A DNA stretch of 64,000 nucleotides. It comes from Halodesulfovibrio sp. Its GTDB lineage: Bacteria; Desulfobacterota; Desulfovibrionia; Desulfovibrionales; Desulfovibrionaceae. The stretch spans positions 1 to 64,000 of the forward strand of contig NZ_JADMLB010000017.1 in NCBI RefSeq assembly GCF_015482765.1, read 5' to 3'. Numbering within the stretch: position 1 is the first letter of the stretch; each line of letters opens with the position of its first letter. The notes below the pieces were generated by a model. It did not search any database. It was given only the letters and a program-made list of their open reading frames with translations, and was not told the DNA's origin. This document shows positions 54,576-62,612 of this stretch, piece after piece. Made by a program: the position numbers and the translations under genes.

Positions 54576-54951
54576 GGAGAGGCCTTGCTAAAGGAGGAAA
54601 TTAACGTGGGCTAATGAGTGATGTATGCTTGTCGCTCTATATATTAAAAACAGTTAGTACTGTTAATTGCTCAGTAAGCGGGGGTCGAGTGACCAACCCC
54701 CGTTGGGACCTGATGGAAATGGTGAGGAGGTATAACCCATTCCCTATTTGTTACCCTGAGTTGTATCAGTGTGGGGGATACAACCGAGTGCCTATGCTAC
54801 TAGGCTTTCAGTCTGCCCTGGGGTGTGTGTGAGGGGGACTGAATTCAACACGTTTTAACGAGGAGTATGTATGCTGTCTCTTTTGCATCTGCCACAATGC
54901 GATAAAGAGAAGCTCTGTTTGCAATGTTACTTGCGTTCTCTATGCTGTTTG
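54576..54951 (-). ncRNA. Candidate sigma-54-dependent structured RNA with C-rich anti-Shine-Dalgarno segments
   Basis: Between a -24/-12 promoter (54962-54977) and a strong terminator (54541-54575) lie about 375 nt with no convincing ORF on the minus strand. Read in that direction it contains hairpins GTTGTATC/GATACAAC (54760-54785 region, loop CCCCACACT), CGGGGGT/ACCCCCG (54679-54705 region), GCCTA/TAGGC and AACAGT/ACTGTT, and C-rich segments CCCCCTCACAC, ACCTCCTCACC and TTTCCTCCTTT, the last two complementary to ribosome binding sites. This is typical of a trans-acting small RNA. The plus strand would instead carry GGA motifs but shows no promoter-terminator pair. Not matched to any known RNA family. 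Confidence 0.4.
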
Positions 54952-54961
54952 AATTTGTATA

Positions 54962-54977
54962 TGCATTGTGCGTGCCA
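54962..54977 (-). promoter_or_regulatory. Sigma-54-type (-24/-12) promoter, minus strand
   Basis: On the minus strand TTGGCACG-CACA-ATGCA: the -24 GG and -12 GC are 10 nt apart, with one mismatch (ATGC for TTGC) to the consensus TGGCACG-N4-TTGCW. Predicted start is near 54951. The palindrome array 65-165 nt upstream fits enhancer sites. Confidence 0.55.
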
Positions 54978-55039
54978 AAAATGAAAGTTATGTTAAATCA
55001 ATAAGTTAATATTTTAGGTGTAAAAAGCATAAAAAAACA

Positions 55040-55142
55040 TGTGCAAACTTTGCACGTAGAGAAAGATGCTTGTGCAAACGCACATGTGCAATAATTGCAC
55101 ATGTGCAACTCCGGAGGATATGTGCACATGTGAAGTGCACTT
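55040..55142. promoter_or_regulatory. Cluster of TGTGCAA palindromes (probable enhancer/operator array)
   Basis: Five palindromes built on TGTGCA/TGCACA occur in 103 nt: GTGCAAA-C-TTTGCAC (55041-55055); GTGC-AAAC-GCAC (55072-55083); a perfect 25-nt one with arms CACATGTGCAAT around one A (55081-55105), overlapping TTGCACATGTGCAA (55095-55108); ATGTGCACAT (55120-55129); AAGTGCACTT (55133-55142). No T run follows, so they are not a terminator of the DUF523 gene that ends at 55143. Position relative to the -24/-12 promoter suggests binding of an enhancer-binding protein. Confidence 0.6.
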
Positions 55143-55553
55143 TTATTCTGCGGGAGTCACTTCTAGACCCAATTCAATGAGCTTGGCTGCAAACAAGCCG
55201 TTGCCGCTAATTTTTTTTCCTGAAAATGAGCCGTCATAAATTATTCCGGCACCGCAAGAGGGTGATCGGGGTTGCAAAATAGCCTTTTTGCATCCGGCAA
55301 GCTGAACGAGATGCACTGCCTCTTCAACTCCGCGGTGCATCTGCTCTGTAATATCGATTCCGTCTTTAGAGATGGCTCTGCCATTTTGGAGTTCAAATGG
55401 AGTTCTCGGAGTAGGAAAGCCACCCAGCTGTTCTGGGCACACCGGAAGAGCCTGACCCGCTTTGATGAGTTCTACAACTGTCTTGTCCTCGTTATTTCCA
55501 CCATCGTATCTACAGTTACACCCCGCCAGGCAGGCACTCACAACATATTCCAT
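55143..55553 (-). CDS. DUF523 family protein
   Basis: 136 residues with the DUF523 (YbbK) pattern: SACLAGCNCRYDGG at the N-terminus, PVCPEQLGGFPTPR in the middle and RSPSCGAGIIYDGSF toward the end. The conserved cysteines suggest an Fe-S or redox site, but no reaction is established as far as I know. AGGAGG precedes the ATG by 7 nt. It stands between two sigma-54-type promoters that point away from it. Confidence 0.88.
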   Translation of the reverse strand: MEYVVSACLAGCNCRYDGGNNEDKTVVELIKAGQALPVCPEQLGGFPTPRTPFELQNGRAISKDGIDITEQMHRGVEEAVHLVQLAGCKKAILQPRSPSCGAGIIYDGSFSGKKISGNGLFAAKLIELGLEVTPAE

Positions 55554-55820
55554 TCTGTATCCTCCTAATATTACCTAAGTGTTTGTTTTGCCCCTAGCAT
55601 TCATCAAATGAGGCGGCAAGTGATAACGTGACAGGTAAAGATAACGTTCAGTTTTAGTTAATTCTTTTGAGGTGCTGTGTATGAAAAATATACGCATGAG
55701 CAAAAATTACACAGCAACATGAAGCTAACCCCAGCTTCTTTGTATGTTTTTTTTACAAGTGAGGTGAGATAGATTTTTTGCGTGAAGTAAATCTTAATAA
55801 AACTAAAGTGTTATATTTTT
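55554..55820 (+). promoter_or_regulatory. Upstream region of the His/Gly-rich gene with a GATAACGT repeat
   Basis: GATAACGT occurs at 55622-55629 and 55640-55647 (18 bp apart), 175-200 nt before the sigma-54 promoter; it could bind the activator. GAAGCT/AGCTTC at 55721-55738 forms a short hairpin followed by T-rich sequence. No ORF seen. Confidence 0.35.
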
Positions 55821-55836
55821 TGGCACAAGCGTTGCT
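55821..55836 (+). promoter_or_regulatory. Consensus sigma-54 promoter
   Basis: TTGGCACA-AGCG-TTGCT matches the -24/-12 consensus TGGCAC-N5-TTGCW exactly, with GG and GC 10 nt apart. Transcription would start near 55847, 28 nt before the His/Gly-rich gene. An exact match by chance is expected roughly 0.1 times in a window of this size on both strands. Confidence 0.8.
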
Positions 55837-55874
55837 CTATGGTGAATACAATCTAAAAAAAACGGGAGTTCATT

Positions 55875-56198
55875 ATGAATAAAAAAATGATTGCGATCGT
55901 AGCAGCAATGATGGTTCTGACTGGTTCAATGGCATTTGCAGCAAGTGACACATACAACAACCAGATGCCGATGAACCATTACTCACAGCAAGACGGGAAC
56001 TATGGACAGCATGGCCGCCATGGTCAGCACATGTACCGACTTTCAGATCAGGCAAAAACTAACTCAACATCCATGTGGGATTCCATGTGCAACTTTTTCG
56101 GAATGCACGGCGGACACGGTAGCCATGGTGGATATGGTCACAGAAATCACTCCGGCTACGGCCATGGTAATCACAATGGCTACGGAGGGCACATGTAG
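55875..56198 (+). CDS. Secreted His/Gly-rich small protein (possible metal binder)
   Basis: 107 residues. A signal peptide (MNKKMIAIVAAMMVLTGSMAFA) is cleaved before ASDTY. The mature part is polar and ends in a His-Gly-Tyr-Asn-rich tail (GMHGGHGSHGGYGHRNHSG and on to GGHM) with about 17 histidines overall, and one cysteine. Such tails bind Ni, Cu or Zn; no family is recognised. GGGAG lies 9 nt before the ATG and a sigma-54 promoter stands upstream, unusual for a small exported protein. A terminator at 56266 follows. Confidence 0.75.
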   Translation: MNKKMIAIVAAMMVLTGSMAFAASDTYNNQMPMNHYSQQDGNYGQHGRHGQHMYRLSDQAKTNSTSMWDSMCNFFGMHGGHGSHGGYGHRNHSGYGHGNHNGYGGHM

Positions 56199-56265
56199 CA
56201 CATCAGCTAGATTGAATAGGTAAGTGTTCATCTAGTCTACTGAGACAAACTGACAGGCGTTATGA

Positions 56266-56306
56266 GAAGAGCCGCGGTAACGAGTACCGCGGCTCTTCTT
56301 TTTTTA
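56266..56306. terminator. Bidirectional terminator
   Basis: AGAAGAGCCGCGGTA pairs with TACCGCGGCTCTTCT around ACGAG, then T. It serves the His/Gly-rich gene and glnA. Confidence 0.9.
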
Positions 56307-57656
56307 TTATAAGATAGGGAGATATTTCCGAAGTTCGAATTCGGAAATGTGAGTGCGGTATTCATCCCACTCAATTCGTTTATTGTTCACAAAGTTTGCG
56401 TGCATGTGTTCGCCGAGGATATTTTTCATCAGCTCGGAGTCTTTCATAAACTCGACAGCTTCATGCAGGGAACCCGGCAGAGAGTCGATACCCTTAGCCG
56501 TGAGATCTTCTGTTTCCATAGCAAAAATATTTTCTTCAACAGCAGCTGGAAGTTCATAGCCGTTTTCGATGCCTTCAAGGCCTGCTCCAAGGGTTGCTGC
56601 AAAACAGAGGTAAGGGTTTGCAGCAGGGTCTGGGCTGCGAAGCTCAATGCGTGTGGCTTGCTCTTTGCCCGGCTTGTACATTGGAACACGAATAAGTGAA
56701 GAGCGGTTGCACTGAGCCCAAGCAATGTACACAGGGGCTTCAAATCCCGGTAATAAACGCTTGTAGGAGTTAACCCACTGGTTGGTGATGCAGGTGTACT
56801 CTTTCGCGTGTTTTAACAGACCGGCAATGTAGCTTCGAGCTTCTCCGGAAAGGTTGTGTGGGTCATTTGCATCAAAGAACGCGTTTTTACCGTTTTTGAA
56901 TAATGACTGGTGTACATGCATGCCGGAGCCGTTCTCACCGAAAAGCGGCTTAGGCATAAAGGTAGCGTAACAACCGTGTTTTCTGGCGATTTCTTTAACA
57001 ACAACTTTGTAGGTCATTGCAATGTCAGCCATTTTAAGAGCTTCGGAGTAACGAAGATCAATTTCATGCTGGGATGGTGCTACTTCATGATGAGAGTATT
57101 CAACATCTACCCCCATTTTTTCCAGTGCAAAAATGATTTCGCGGCGCACGTCGTTACCCATATCAAGCGGTGGTGCGTCAAAGTAACCGCCGGAATCTAG
57201 CGCTTGCGGGTTTTTAGAGTCTGTAAAGAGGAAGAATTCCAGCTCAGGACCGACGTAGTATGTGTATCCCTTTTGAGCTGCTTTTTCGATGAGCTTACGC
57301 AGAATGTAACGCGGATCACCTTCGTACGGTGTTCCATCCGGATTTTTAATATCGCAGAACATGCGCGCTACAGGGCGGTCAGATGGGCGCCATGAGCAAA
57401 TCTGGAATGTGGTAGCATCGGGGTAAGCCACCATGTCGGATTCTTCGATACGGGTAAAACCGAGAATAGATGAGCCGTCAAAGCCCATGCCTTCTTCAAA
57501 AGCTGCTTCCAGCTCTTTCGGAGTGACCTGAAAACTTTTGAGAGTACCTAAGATGTCTACAAACCAGAATTGAACAAAGCTGATGTTATGTTCTTTTACT
57601 GCACGGATAACATCATCACCGTTTTTGCAATTAAATACCGTATATTCTTCTTTCAC
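56307..57656 (-). CDS. glnA: Glutamine synthetase type I (GSI-alpha-like)
   Basis: 449 residues, start GTG (57656) with GGGAGG 7 nt upstream. It shows GFDGSSI, the ATP-binding MPKPLFGENGSGMHVHQSLF (in parts MPKPLFGENGSG and MHVHQS), and NRSSLIRVP and RIELRSPDPAANPYL. The adenylylation-loop tyrosine of GSI-beta (NLYDLPPEE) is replaced by NGYELPAAVEENIF, and no 25-residue insertion is present, so it belongs to the alpha subtype, likely controlled by feedback rather than adenylylation. It makes glutamine from glutamate and ammonia. glnN lies upstream on the same strand with a terminator between. Confidence 0.95.
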   Translation of the reverse strand: MKEEYTVFNCKNGDDVIRAVKEHNISFVQFWFVDILGTLKSFQVTPKELEAAFEEGMGFDGSSILGFTRIEESDMVAYPDATTFQICSWRPSDRPVARMFCDIKNPDGTPYEGDPRYILRKLIEKAAQKGYTYYVGPELEFFLFTDSKNPQALDSGGYFDAPPLDMGNDVRREIIFALEKMGVDVEYSHHEVAPSQHEIDLRYSEALKMADIAMTYKVVVKEIARKHGCYATFMPKPLFGENGSGMHVHQSLFKNGKNAFFDANDPHNLSGEARSYIAGLLKHAKEYTCITNQWVNSYKRLLPGFEAPVYIAWAQCNRSSLIRVPMYKPGKEQATRIELRSPDPAANPYLCFAATLGAGLEGIENGYELPAAVEENIFAMETEDLTAKGIDSLPGSLHEAVEFMKDSELMKNILGEHMHANFVNNKRIEWDEYRTHISEFELRKYLPIL

Positions 57657-57906
57657 AAAATACCTCCCAGAAAGGCAAGCCTGTTGTTATGGATGACAGG
57701 AATGGTTGCCCCGTTTCCTAAAAATCCTATATTTCCAAGGGATACATTGAGTTGTCTTAAAAGTGATTGCGTTTTTTAAGGCTCATCCCTGTTATTCACG
57801 GGCGCATCATTAAACAGCATCGAAGTGAATAGCAAGAAGATAAAAGCATCCTTCTTTACAAAATTGTCACATAATGAGTTTTTTTTCTATACTTTATTTT
57901 ATTCGT

Positions 57907-57944
57907 ATAAAAAAACTCCCCTGCTTCAGATGAAACAGGGGAGT
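57907..57944 (-). terminator. Intrinsic terminator of glnN
   Basis: ACTCCCCTG pairs with CAGGGGAGT; on the minus strand TTTTTTTATACG follows. It separates glnN from glnA. Confidence 0.88.
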
Positions 57945-57982
57945 AACTTTGCCAAGTGGAGGCAGGATTTTTTCAGTAACTG

Positions 57983-60163
57983 TTATTTAATGAACAGCAT
58001 TTCCTGGTAAGTAGGCAGAGGCCAGAGATCGTCAGCAACGATTTCTTCGAGCTTATCTGCGTACTCACGAAGCTCAACCATTACTGGAAGCACGTCGTTG
58101 CAGAGGAATACTGCATGTTCCTGCTCATCGCCGTGAGCTTTGGCAATCATGCTTTCAAGCTCATTAGCAGCAGATTCAAGACCATTCAGGTTTTCAGTGA
58201 GTTTGTTCAGAGGACCCTGAACACAACCGAGACCGAGTTCCTTCATGTTGATGCAGTTACGTGCAAGCTCTGTCTGGTAGCGCACAGCTGCCGGAAGGAT
58301 TGTTGTACGGGAAATCTTGATTGCCAGTTCAACTTCAGTCTGAATAGTGTTGACGTACTGTTCAAAGAAGATTGATGTACGGCTGTTCAATTCGCGTTCT
58401 GAAAGAACACCGAAGCTTTCGAACAAGGTTACGCTAGACTCGCTATTGAGTGCAGGAAGCGCTTCTGGAGTCGTGCGGAGGTTCGCAAGACCACGAGCTT
58501 TTGCTTCTTCTGCCCACTCTTCAGAGTAGCCGTCGCCGTTGAACACAACTGCATCGTGTTCCTGAACGATTTCGCGAATAACTTTGGTTACTGCATCGTT
58601 AACTTCCCAGTTTTCACCGTACATGAGGTTTTCAAGACGGTTGGAAATGTAATCCAGAGAGTCAGCAAGGATGGTGTTGAGAACAAGCTGAGCGCCTGCG
58701 ATGGACTGGCTGGAGCCAACAGCGCGGAACTCAAAGCGGTTGCCTGTAAAAGCAAACGGACTTGTACGGTTACGGTCACCGGCGTCCATAGGCAGTGGAG
58801 GCAGAGTATCTACACCAACACGCAGTACGCCTTTTGCTTTTGAGGTAACTTCGTCACCTTTCTTGATGTGCTCAAAGATTTCAGCAAGCTGCTCACCGAG
58901 GAAGATGGACATAATTGCCGGAGGTGCTTCGTTAGCACCGAGGCGGTGATCGTTACTTGCGCATGCTACACTGGAACGGAGTAATGAGCCGTGTTTGTGA
59001 ACCGCGCGGATCATAGCTGCACAGAAGAGCAGGAACTGTGCGTTTTCATGCGGAGTTTCGCCCGGATCAAAAAGGCTGCCGAACTGACTGTTACCAATAG
59101 AGTAGTTCAGGTGTTTACCGGAACCATTGATGCCAGCGAATGGTTTTTCGTGCATGAGGCACGCCATACCGTAACGTTTAGCAACGCTTTTCAGTACGCT
59201 CATGATCATCTGGTTGTGATCGTTTGCGAGGTTGGAGTCTTCAAACATCGGTGCGATTTCGTACTGGCCCGGTGCAACTTCGTTGTGACGGGTTTTTACT
59301 GGTACACCAAGTTTGTAGAGTTCACGCTCTGCTTCAATCATGAACGCGAGAACACGTTTAGGAATAGTACCGAAGTAGTGGTCGTCCTGCTCCTGACCTT
59401 TTGCTGGCTTTGCGCCGAAAAGACTGCGGCCGGAAAGGTAGAGGTCTGGACGTGCGAAGTAGAAATTGCGGTCTACAAGGAAGTATTCCTGTTCAACGCC
59501 AGCGTAGTTCTGGATGCGATTGAAATTTTCATGGCCGAGAATTTTGAGCAGACGGCTGGTCTGAGTGTGGATAGCCTGGTTGGAACGCAGAAGCGGAGTC
59601 TTTTTGTCAAGCGCTTCACCTGTCCAAGAGACAAACGCAGTCGGGATACATAAGAAAACGCCATTGTCGTTTTCAAGGAGGTACGCAGGGTTTGTAAGAT
59701 CCCAAGCTGTGTAACCACGAGCTTCAAAAGTGGTACGCAAGCCACCGTTAGGGAAGCTGGATGCATCCGGTTCGCCCTGAATAAGAGTAGAGCCGGAGAA
59801 CTGCGCAATAGCGCCGCCCTGTCCGTCAGGCTCAAGGAAGCTGTCATGCTTCTCAGCGGTCAAACCGGTAAGCGGGTAAAATACGTGTGTGTAGTGAGTC
59901 GCACCACGGGAAAGAGCCCATTCTTTCATTGCAGAAGCAACGGAGTCTGCAATGGATGGATCCATCTGTTCACCATTTTCGATGGTACGCTTAAGGGATT
60001 TATATACAGCCTTCGGAAGGTGCTCTTTCATGACTTTGTCATTAAAAACGTTGCAGCCGAAAAGTTCAGTTGGCTTTTCTTCCATAAAGTTTAAAGGCTT
60101 GGTTGTTGATGCTATGTTATTTACTGCCGAAATGGCTTTAAGTCTTGCTAACGATCCACTCAT
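57983..60163 (-). CDS. glnN: Glutamine synthetase type III
   Basis: 726 residues, the length of GSIII. It has the N-terminal GSIII domain ([17 protein letters not shown]), [10 protein letters not shown], the ATP-site [36 protein letters not shown] and [21 protein letters not shown], followed by a helical C-terminal part. It forms a double hexameric ring and makes glutamine, often made under nitrogen limitation. GGAGAG precedes the ATG. The upstream region has a sigma-54-like promoter and three operators, unlike glnA. Confidence 0.96.
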   Translation of the reverse strand: MSGSLARLKAISAVNNIASTTKPLNFMEEKPTELFGCNVFNDKVMKEHLPKAVYKSLKRTIENGEQMDPSIADSVASAMKEWALSRGATHYTHVFYPLTGLTAEKHDSFLEPDGQGGAIAQFSGSTLIQGEPDASSFPNGGLRTTFEARGYTAWDLTNPAYLLENDNGVFLCIPTAFVSWTGEALDKKTPLLRSNQAIHTQTSRLLKILGHENFNRIQNYAGVEQEYFLVDRNFYFARPDLYLSGRSLFGAKPAKGQEQDDHYFGTIPKRVLAFMIEAERELYKLGVPVKTRHNEVAPGQYEIAPMFEDSNLANDHNQMIMSVLKSVAKRYGMACLMHEKPFAGINGSGKHLNYSIGNSQFGSLFDPGETPHENAQFLLFCAAMIRAVHKHGSLLRSSVACASNDHRLGANEAPPAIMSIFLGEQLAEIFEHIKKGDEVTSKAKGVLRVGVDTLPPLPMDAGDRNRTSPFAFTGNRFEFRAVGSSQSIAGAQLVLNTILADSLDYISNRLENLMYGENWEVNDAVTKVIREIVQEHDAVVFNGDGYSEEWAEEAKARGLANLRTTPEALPALNSESSVTLFESFGVLSERELNSRTSIFFEQYVNTIQTEVELAIKISRTTILPAAVRYQTELARNCINMKELGLGCVQGPLNKLTENLNGLESAANELESMIAKAHGDEQEHAVFLCNDVLPVMVELREYADKLEEIVADDLWPLPTYQEMLFIK

Positions 60164-60249
60164 GAAAAACTCTCCTTTAAACTAATTCTCGCAATATAAA
60201 TCGTACACGCCATAAAAGGCATCTGCATTCTTCTTATGCAAAATATAAA

Positions 60250-60265
60250 GCACATTCAGTGCCAA
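60250..60265 (-). promoter_or_regulatory. Sigma-54-type promoter of glnN
   Basis: Minus strand TTGGCACT-GAAT-GTGCT: GG and GC are 10 nt apart, one mismatch (GTGC for TTGC) to consensus. The start would be near 60238, giving a leader of about 75 nt. Confidence 0.6.
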
Positions 60266-60319
60266 CTCTGTAAAATCAGTGTGTTACAAAAAATGGCTGA
60301 TTTTGATGAGTTCTAATTA

Positions 60320-60427
60320 TGACAAATTTGTAAAATAGGCAACATGGAAAGGGTGTCTTTTGACAAAATTGTAAATTCAGCTACCAAAAAAGGAAAATAT
60401 GCCAAAAAGCAAATTACAATTTTGTAA
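60320..60427 (-). promoter_or_regulatory. Three T[GT]ACAA-NN-TTGTAA operators upstream of glnN
   Basis: TGACAAATTTGTAA at 60320-60333, TGACAAAATTGTAA at 60361-60374 and TTACAATTTTGTAA at 60414-60427. Centres are 41 and 53 bp apart, close to 4 and 5 helical turns, so on one DNA face. They lie 55-177 nt upstream of the -24 element, as enhancer-binding proteins require. A half copy TTACAA lies at 60285-60290. The sites might also act on the divergent acyltransferase gene. The cognate regulator is unknown. Confidence 0.7.
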
Positions 60428-60698
60428 AACAGCCAATTCTTTTGTAAGTGGGTGCCTACCATATAGCGCGCGGAGCACTATGCTACTGTAACTGAAATAT
60501 CACAATGCTAAATTTATTACCAAAGTTGTAATAGTTGAAGATCATAGTTTTTCTATCGATTTTTAACGCAAAAGCCGATACTTGACTGAAACACTGACGT
60601 AATTAAAGTACTATATTACTCACAAATATAGTTTACCATAAAGACACATTCATTAATCATTAAATACAGTAAGTGAATTTAGCCTTGAGAGGTTGGCC

Positions 60699-62495
60699 AT
60701 GATGAGACGGAGTATTGAAGAGAGAAATATCAATCTAGATTTTATTCCGCCTAAGGTTAAGAAGGTACTCGCACCGATCAAAAAGCCATTGATGCATATG
60801 ACTCGTGTAGACGGGTTGTTTAATGTATACGACAGCATTTCAAGACGCGAAAACCCACTAGAGTTTTGTCAGGATGCATTAGAAATTCTGAACGTAAAAG
60901 TAGAGGCTTTGGGAAGAGGTTTGAGAGATATGCCTCTCGATAAGCCACTTGTTATCGTTTCTAACCATCCATTCGGCGGTATTGAAGGGATAGCACTGAT
61001 GGCGGAAGTTTTGCCATTACGTCCTGAATGTAAGTTTCTGGCGAACTATCTTCTTGGAATTATGCCGGAGTTGCGTCCGTGTATGATTGAAGTAAATCCA
61101 TTTGAATCTAAAGAAGCACGCCGAGCAAACATTCGCGGGCTTCGCAACGCCATTTCCCACGTTTCTGAAGGCGGTAGCCTTGTCGTTTTCCCAGCTGGAG
61201 AAGTTTCCCACCTTCAGCCGAAAATGGGCGGCATTGTTGATCCTGTCTGGAGCCGAAACGTCGCGCGTATTATCCGTAAAACCAATGCGGATGTTCTTCC
61301 CCTGTATTTCCACGGACGCAATAGCCTGTTCTTTAATATGATGGGCATGGTGCATCCACTAGCACGCACAGCACTTTTACCGGCACAGCTTTATAACAAA
61401 CGAAATAAGAAAATTACCTACAGTGTCGGGAATATTATTCCTTCAAATATGCTTAAAACGTTTGCCACAGAAGATGACGTAATGAACTATCTGCGCGTTC
61501 GCAGCTATTCTTTGGCAAAACGTCCTTCATCGAAAAAATTTGTTCTTCCTTTCAAAAAAGAAAAAGATCAGATGGAGATTGCAGAGGCTCGCCCGCATGA
61601 TTCCATTTTAAGAGAGATTGACAACCTTCCTGAAGAGCAGATTCTTGCCAAGGAAAACGGCTTTACAGTGTTTGAGGCGCAAGCGTTTCAGATTCCTAAT
61701 ATGCTGCACGACCTCGGGCGACTGCGCGAGCTTACTTTCCGTCCTGTCGGTGAAGGCACCGGTTTAGATTTGGATTTGGATACCTACGACTATGAATACG
61801 ATCATCTGATTCTTTGGGATGATAAGAAAGAAGCGATTGCCGGTGCATACCGTCTTGGTTGTACAGACGACATTGTTCCTAGAAGCGGTGTTAAGGGAAT
61901 GTACTGCAGCACATTGTTTAAGTTTAAGCCGGAATTTTTTACACGGTTTGAACATGCTGTAGAATTAGGGCGAGCCATTGTTCACCCTGACTATCAGAAA
62001 GATTACAGTCCGTTGATGCTGCTCTGGAAAGGCATAGGCCAGTACATTCTGCGTCGTCCTGGTACTCGTTACTTGTTTGGCCCGTGTAGTCTGCCGCTTG
62101 AGTTTAATCCGTTCACGCTTGTAACGGCGGTAAACTATCTTAAAGAGCATCATATTGATAAGGAATTGGCGACACTTGTTTCCGGCAAAAAAGCTCCAAA
62201 GCTGAAATTGCCGAAAGGTGTTCCGTCCGCCTTCAATATTGCTGATTTAAGTTTTACAGGGTTGAATGGTTTAGTCAGAGACATGGAAGATGGCAGAACA
62301 ATGCCTATTCTGTTTAAGCATTATTTGCGGCTTGCCGGTAAGATCGGAGCGTTCCATGTGGATAGTGCGTTCGGCAGCCTTGATGCTTTTCTTATGATTG
62401 ACCTTTCAGAAACCCCGCTTCGTACGCTGAAGCGTTATCTCGGTGATGACGAAGCCGTGCAGCTTCTGGAATCATTTGAAGCTGGTGAAAAGTAG
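60699..62495 (+). CDS. Fused acyltransferase: PlsC-like domain + GNAT/OlsB-like domain (OlsF-like)
   Basis: 598 residues from the ATG at 60699 (GAGAGG 6 nt upstream; an in-frame TTG at 60693 is less likely). The N-terminal half (about 65-270) is a PlsC/LPLAT domain with SNHPFGGIEG, a variant of the NHX4D box, and VVFPAGEVSH. The C-terminal half (about 325-540) resembles the OlsB/Acetyltransf_5 GNAT domain (LRELTFRPVGEGTG, AGAYRLGC, ELGRAIVHPDYQ). This fusion is known in OlsF enzymes, which build ornithine lipid by N- then O-acylation. Ornithine lipid synthesis is inferred from family. Confidence 0.8.
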   Translation: MMRRSIEERNINLDFIPPKVKKVLAPIKKPLMHMTRVDGLFNVYDSISRRENPLEFCQDALEILNVKVEALGRGLRDMPLDKPLVIVSNHPFGGIEGIALMAEVLPLRPECKFLANYLLGIMPELRPCMIEVNPFESKEARRANIRGLRNAISHVSEGGSLVVFPAGEVSHLQPKMGGIVDPVWSRNVARIIRKTNADVLPLYFHGRNSLFFNMMGMVHPLARTALLPAQLYNKRNKKITYSVGNIIPSNMLKTFATEDDVMNYLRVRSYSLAKRPSSKKFVLPFKKEKDQMEIAEARPHDSILREIDNLPEEQILAKENGFTVFEAQAFQIPNMLHDLGRLRELTFRPVGEGTGLDLDLDTYDYEYDHLILWDDKKEAIAGAYRLGCTDDIVPRSGVKGMYCSTLFKFKPEFFTRFEHAVELGRAIVHPDYQKDYSPLMLLWKGIGQYILRRPGTRYLFGPCSLPLEFNPFTLVTAVNYLKEHHIDKELATLVSGKKAPKLKLPKGVPSAFNIADLSFTGLNGLVRDMEDGRTMPILFKHYLRLAGKIGAFHVDSAFGSLDAFLMIDLSETPLRTLKRYLGDDEAVQLLESFEAGEK

Positions 62496-62554
62496 CAGAA
62501 AGGTATGCTCAGCTGCTGGTTGTGCAGTAGAGAAGGATTTCCTTACCAAAGCAA

Positions 62555-62590
62555 TAAAAAAAGCCCTCAGCATGTGCTGAGGGCTTTTCT
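62555..62590. terminator. Bidirectional terminator
   Basis: AAAAGCCCTCAGCA pairs with TGCTGAGGGCTTTT around TG. It serves the acyltransferase and the convergent antiporter gene. Confidence 0.92.
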
Positions 62591-62612
62591 TATTTATATG
62601 ATGCAGTAGATT

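Noticed and set aside
54614-54832. 72-codon plus-strand frame after an AAAGGAGG sequence
   Set aside because: The ribosome-site-like sequence is better placed before GTG-GGC-TAA, the product has no family features, and the interval is full of hairpins with a promoter and terminator on the other strand.
55120-55142. Palindromes at the DUF523 3' end as a terminator
   Set aside because: No T run follows on the minus strand and the stems are short; the repeated half-site suits protein binding better.
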